DNA of 8,161 bases, taken from NCBI GenBank assembly GCA_902525995.1, contig CABZJG010000079.1, forward strand, positions 1 to 8,161. The letters are read 5' to 3'. The notes under the pieces are model-generated. The model made no database searches. It was not told where the DNA came from and worked only from the letters and a program-made list of their open reading frames with translations. Both the position numbers and the translations under genes were made by a program. The first letter of the stretch is position 1, and each line of letters opens with the position of its first letter. Source of the stretch: Paracoccaceae bacterium. Its GTDB lineage: Bacteria > Pseudomonadota > Alphaproteobacteria > Rhodobacterales > Rhodobacteraceae. Shown in pieces: positions 5,900 to 8,161 of this stretch.

Positions 5900-6910
5900 A
5901 TGGACTTCTTAAACGCTTTTATAGTTCTTGCAAATTTCGTTTTGGTGCCTGCAATTGCCTATGGCAGTCAGTTGGCCTTGGGCGCGTTGGGCGTGACAAT
6001 GATTTACGGAATTTTACGCTTTTCCAATTTTGCCCATGGGGATACCATGGCCTTTGGAGCCATGGTGACCATTTTGGTCACCTGGTGGATGCAATCGGTT
6101 GGAGTATCGTTTGGTCCTTTGCCAACCGCGCTCTTGGCTTTACCATTTGGGCTGTTGGGCTGCGCAGCACTCGTTCTTTTTACTGACAGGGTTGTTTATC
6201 GGTTTTACCGCGCTCAAAAAGCAAAACCGGTTATTTTGGTCATTGTTTCGATGGGTGTCATGTTCATTATGAACGGTCTGGTACGCTTTATCATTGGGCC
6301 GAATGATCAGCGTTTTGCCGACGGTGAGCGGTTCATAATTTCCGTAAGAGAGTTTAAACAACTCACTGGATTGCGTGAGGGATTAGCGATTAAAACCACC
6401 CAAGGTATTACCGTGGTTACTGCCGTTATTGTTGTCCTTTTACTGTTTTGGTTTCTCAATAAAACACGGACAGGAAAGTCTATGCGCGCTTATTCTGACA
6501 ATGAAGATTTGGCGCTTTTGTCCGGGATCGACCCAGAGCGAGTGGTGATGGTAACATGGCTTATTGTTGCAGCCTTGGCCACGATTGCGGGGGTTCTGTA
6601 TGGCCTTGATAAAACGTTTAAACCGTTCACCTATTTTCAGCTTTTGCTGCCAATATTTGCCTCGGCGATTGTTGGAGGCTTAGGCAATCCACTGGGCGCC
6701 ATTGCGGGGGGCTTTGTGATTGCCTTTTCTGAAGTCACGATAACCTATGCATGGAAGAAAGTTCTCAAATATGCACTTCCCGAAAATCTAGAACCAAGCA
6801 GCTTGGTGCAACTTTTAAGTACGGATTACAAATTTGCCGTGAGCTTTGTGATTTTGGTGATCGTTTTACTGTTTCGACCGACGGGACTTTTCAAAGGGAA
6901 GGCGTTCTAA
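5900..6910 (+). CDS. livH: ABC transporter inner-membrane permease, LivH-like
   Basis: One half of the transmembrane channel of the importer. The 336-residue product is strongly hydrophobic, with about eight membrane segments by eye (near 7-38, 50-66, 75-95, 108-132, 168-187, 216-236, 243-280 as a pair, and 310-326). LivH hallmarks are YGILRFSNFAHGD (36-48), the cytoplasmic coupling loop RAYSDNEDLALLSGID (196-211) that docks on the ATPases, ASAIVGGLGNPLGAIAGG (254-271), and the C-terminal RPTGLFKG (326-333). A polar stretch of about 134-165 is probably an extra-membrane loop. The length is somewhat above the roughly 290-310 residues of many LivH proteins, and this loop plus a C-terminal insert (about 285-308) explain the difference. 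The start is set by the consensus Shine-Dalgarno just upstream. Its TAA overlaps the ATG of the LivM-like gene, so the two are probably translationally coupled. Confidence 0.93.
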   Translation: MDFLNAFIVLANFVLVPAIAYGSQLALGALGVTMIYGILRFSNFAHGDTMAFGAMVTILVTWWMQSVGVSFGPLPTALLALPFGLLGCAALVLFTDRVVYRFYRAQKAKPVILVIVSMGVMFIMNGLVRFIIGPNDQRFADGERFIISVREFKQLTGLREGLAIKTTQGITVVTAVIVVLLLFWFLNKTRTGKSMRAYSDNEDLALLSGIDPERVVMVTWLIVAALATIAGVLYGLDKTFKPFTYFQLLLPIFASAIVGGLGNPLGAIAGGFVIAFSEVTITYAWKKVLKYALPENLEPSSLVQLLSTDYKFAVSFVILVIVLLFRPTGLFKGKAF

Positions 6911-8161
6911 TGCAGCACATGAAAAACATAACGCTTTTCGCTATAGTTGCGGGTTTAATTCTAATCACAGGGTTCATTAACAGCTGGAATACGGCTCTAC
7001 TTATTTTGAACATGGGGTTAATTAGCGCCATTATGGCTTTAGGCGTTAATCTCCAATGGGGATTTGCAGGCCTCTTTAATGTCGGAATTATGGGCTTTGT
7101 TGCGCTTGGCGGTCTCGCGGCGGTTCTTATCTCGATGGCACCAGTTGAAGAAGCCTGGTCAGCCGGCGGGACACGGGTGGTTTTGGGACTTGTTCTAGGT
7201 GCTATAACGGTCGGTCTCGCGGCCTTCCTCTTTAATTCTATGCCAAAGGGACGCGCTCGGACTGTCGGCGTGTTCATCACTCTTATCGGTGGTTTCTTTT
7301 TGTATAGGGCTGTCTTTGATGGCGGTGTCGAAGCCGTAGAATCTGTAAACCCTGCGGCAACAGGTTACCTTGGAGGACTTGGCCTGCCAGTATTATTGGC
7401 TTGGCCTGCCGGCGGCATATTGGCGGCTGCAGCAGCTTGGGTAATCGGTAAAACAGCTTTGGGGCTTCGCTCAGATTATCTTGCTATTGCTACTTTGGGG
7501 ATCGCTGAGATTGTTATTGCTGTGATAAAAAACGAAGATTGGCTTGCGCGTGGGGTTAAAAATGTCATTGGTTTGCCGCGGCCTGTTCCTTATGAAATTG
7601 ATCTTCAGAATAGTGCTGGTTTCGTCGAGCAGGCACAATCTCTTGGCATTGATCCAGTCACTGGCTCTACGCTTTTTGTAAAGCTCAATTATTCTCTTCT
7701 TTTTGCTGTGGTGCTGATCATTCTTCTATGGATGGCACAAAGAGCTTTAAACAGCCCCTGGGGCCGTATGATGAGAGCTATAAGAGACAACGAAGTTGCC
7801 GCTGAAGCAATGGGCAAAGATGTTACCCGGCGCCATTTACAGATTTTTGTATTAGGATCTGCAATTTGCGGAATTGCCGGCGCCATGATGACAACGCTGG
7901 ACGGTCAGTTGACCCCAGGCACTTATCAACCCCTCAGATATACATTTCTGATTTGGGTCATGGTGATTGTGGGTGGCTCTGGAAATAATTTTGGCGCTGT
8001 TCTTGGTGGCTTTCTGATCTGGTTTCTGTGGGTTCAAGTAGAGCCTATTGGATATTTTCTGATGAGTTTGATCACAATGGGTATGGCCGAGGATAATGCA
8101 TTGCGACTGCATCTAATAGACAGTGTGGCTCATATGCGGCTTCTAACAATGGGTTTGATTT
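6910..8161 (+). CDS. livM: ABC transporter inner-membrane permease, LivM-like (3' end beyond window)
   Basis: The second channel subunit. The frame opens at ATG 6910, sharing one base with the preceding stop (TAATG), with GGGAAGG (6896-6902) seven bases upstream, and it stays open for 417 codons to the window edge. LivM hallmarks are LGVNLQWGFAGLFNVGIMGF (44-63), LRSDYLAIATLGIAEI (186-201), GLPRPVP (221-227), the coupling loop GRMMRAIRDNEVAAEAMG (285-302) that contacts the ATPases, and VMVIVGGSGNNFGAVLGG (350-367). Hydrophobic segments lie near 7-22, 31-77, 89-108, 117-135, 158-178, 190-207, 260-277, 312-328, 344-375 and 380-392. A polar loop at about 208-258 is probably extra-membrane. Relatives end shortly after an RLLTMGL-like segment with a Pro-rich RPxGL tail, so perhaps 15-40 residues are missing. 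The whole visible part is intact, without frameshift. Confidence 0.93.
   Translation, partial: MQHMKNITLFAIVAGLILITGFINSWNTALLILNMGLISAIMALGVNLQWGFAGLFNVGIMGFVALGGLAAVLISMAPVEEAWSAGGTRVVLGLVLGAITVGLAAFLFNSMPKGRARTVGVFITLIGGFFLYRAVFDGGVEAVESVNPAATGYLGGLGLPVLLAWPAGGILAAAAAWVIGKTALGLRSDYLAIATLGIAEIVIAVIKNEDWLARGVKNVIGLPRPVPYEIDLQNSAGFVEQAQSLGIDPVTGSTLFVKLNYSLLFAVVLIILLWMAQRALNSPWGRMMRAIRDNEVAAEAMGKDVTRRHLQIFVLGSAICGIAGAMMTTLDGQLTPGTYQPLRYTFLIWVMVIVGGSGNNFGAVLGGFLIWFLWVQVEPIGYFLMSLITMGMAEDNALRLHLIDSVAHMRLLTMGLI

Noticed and set aside
6891..7280. 129-codon minus-strand open frame inside the LivM-like gene
   Set aside because: Its Arg/Pro/Thr-rich translation is the antisense shadow of a hydrophobic membrane protein.
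1..8161. CRISPR array, tRNA, rRNA, insertion sequence or phage genes
   Set aside because: No regularly spaced repeats, cloverleaf, transposase or integrase sequence or flanking terminal repeats were seen on either strand.

Overview
The window reads as an ordinary chromosomal stretch of an alphaproteobacterium, most likely a marine Rhodobacterales (Roseobacter-group) member of moderate GC. The inference rests on the style of the proteins: a class II DAHP synthase, a GlxA-type regulator beside a branched-chain-amino-acid-type ABC operon, and the wording of the two ATPases. It is not a marker-gene identification.

Layout. Bases 1-192 hold the last 63 codons of an unidentified plus-strand gene. 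After a 126-bp convergent gap with a clear intrinsic terminator (233-259) comes a minus-strand class II 3-deoxy-7-phosphoheptulonate synthase (319-1695), the first enzyme of the shikimate pathway. A roughly 175-bp divergent promoter region (1696-1870) separates it from a plus-strand GlxA/AraC-type regulator (DJ-1/PfpI-like domain plus AraC helix-turn-helix; 1871-2869). The rest of the window is one co-oriented HAAT-family (LIV-type) ABC importer in the order binding protein (3027-4220), ATPase LivG-like (4325-5104), ATPase LivF-like (5182-5895), permease LivH-like (5900-6910), permease LivM-like (6910 to the window end, no stop reached).

How the genes work together. The secreted binding protein would deliver an amino acid or amide-like ligand to the LivH/LivM channel, driven by the LivG/LivF ATPase pair. 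The adjacent GlxA-type regulator is the best candidate for ligand-responsive control of the operon. The substrate cannot be read from the sequence. The aromatic-biosynthesis gene is divergent and probably independent.

The fine structure of the operon is the most interesting part. A strong UUCG-loop hairpin lies between the binding protein and the first ATPase, which fits unequal expression. The first ATPase starts at TTG behind a strong Shine-Dalgarno. The second ATPase has no Shine-Dalgarno of its own but is overlapped by an 11-codon leader ORF that does, which suggests translational coupling. LivF/LivH and LivH/LivM are tightly packed (4-bp gap and TAATG overlap). I saw no mobile element, CRISPR array, tRNA, rRNA or clearly novel system.
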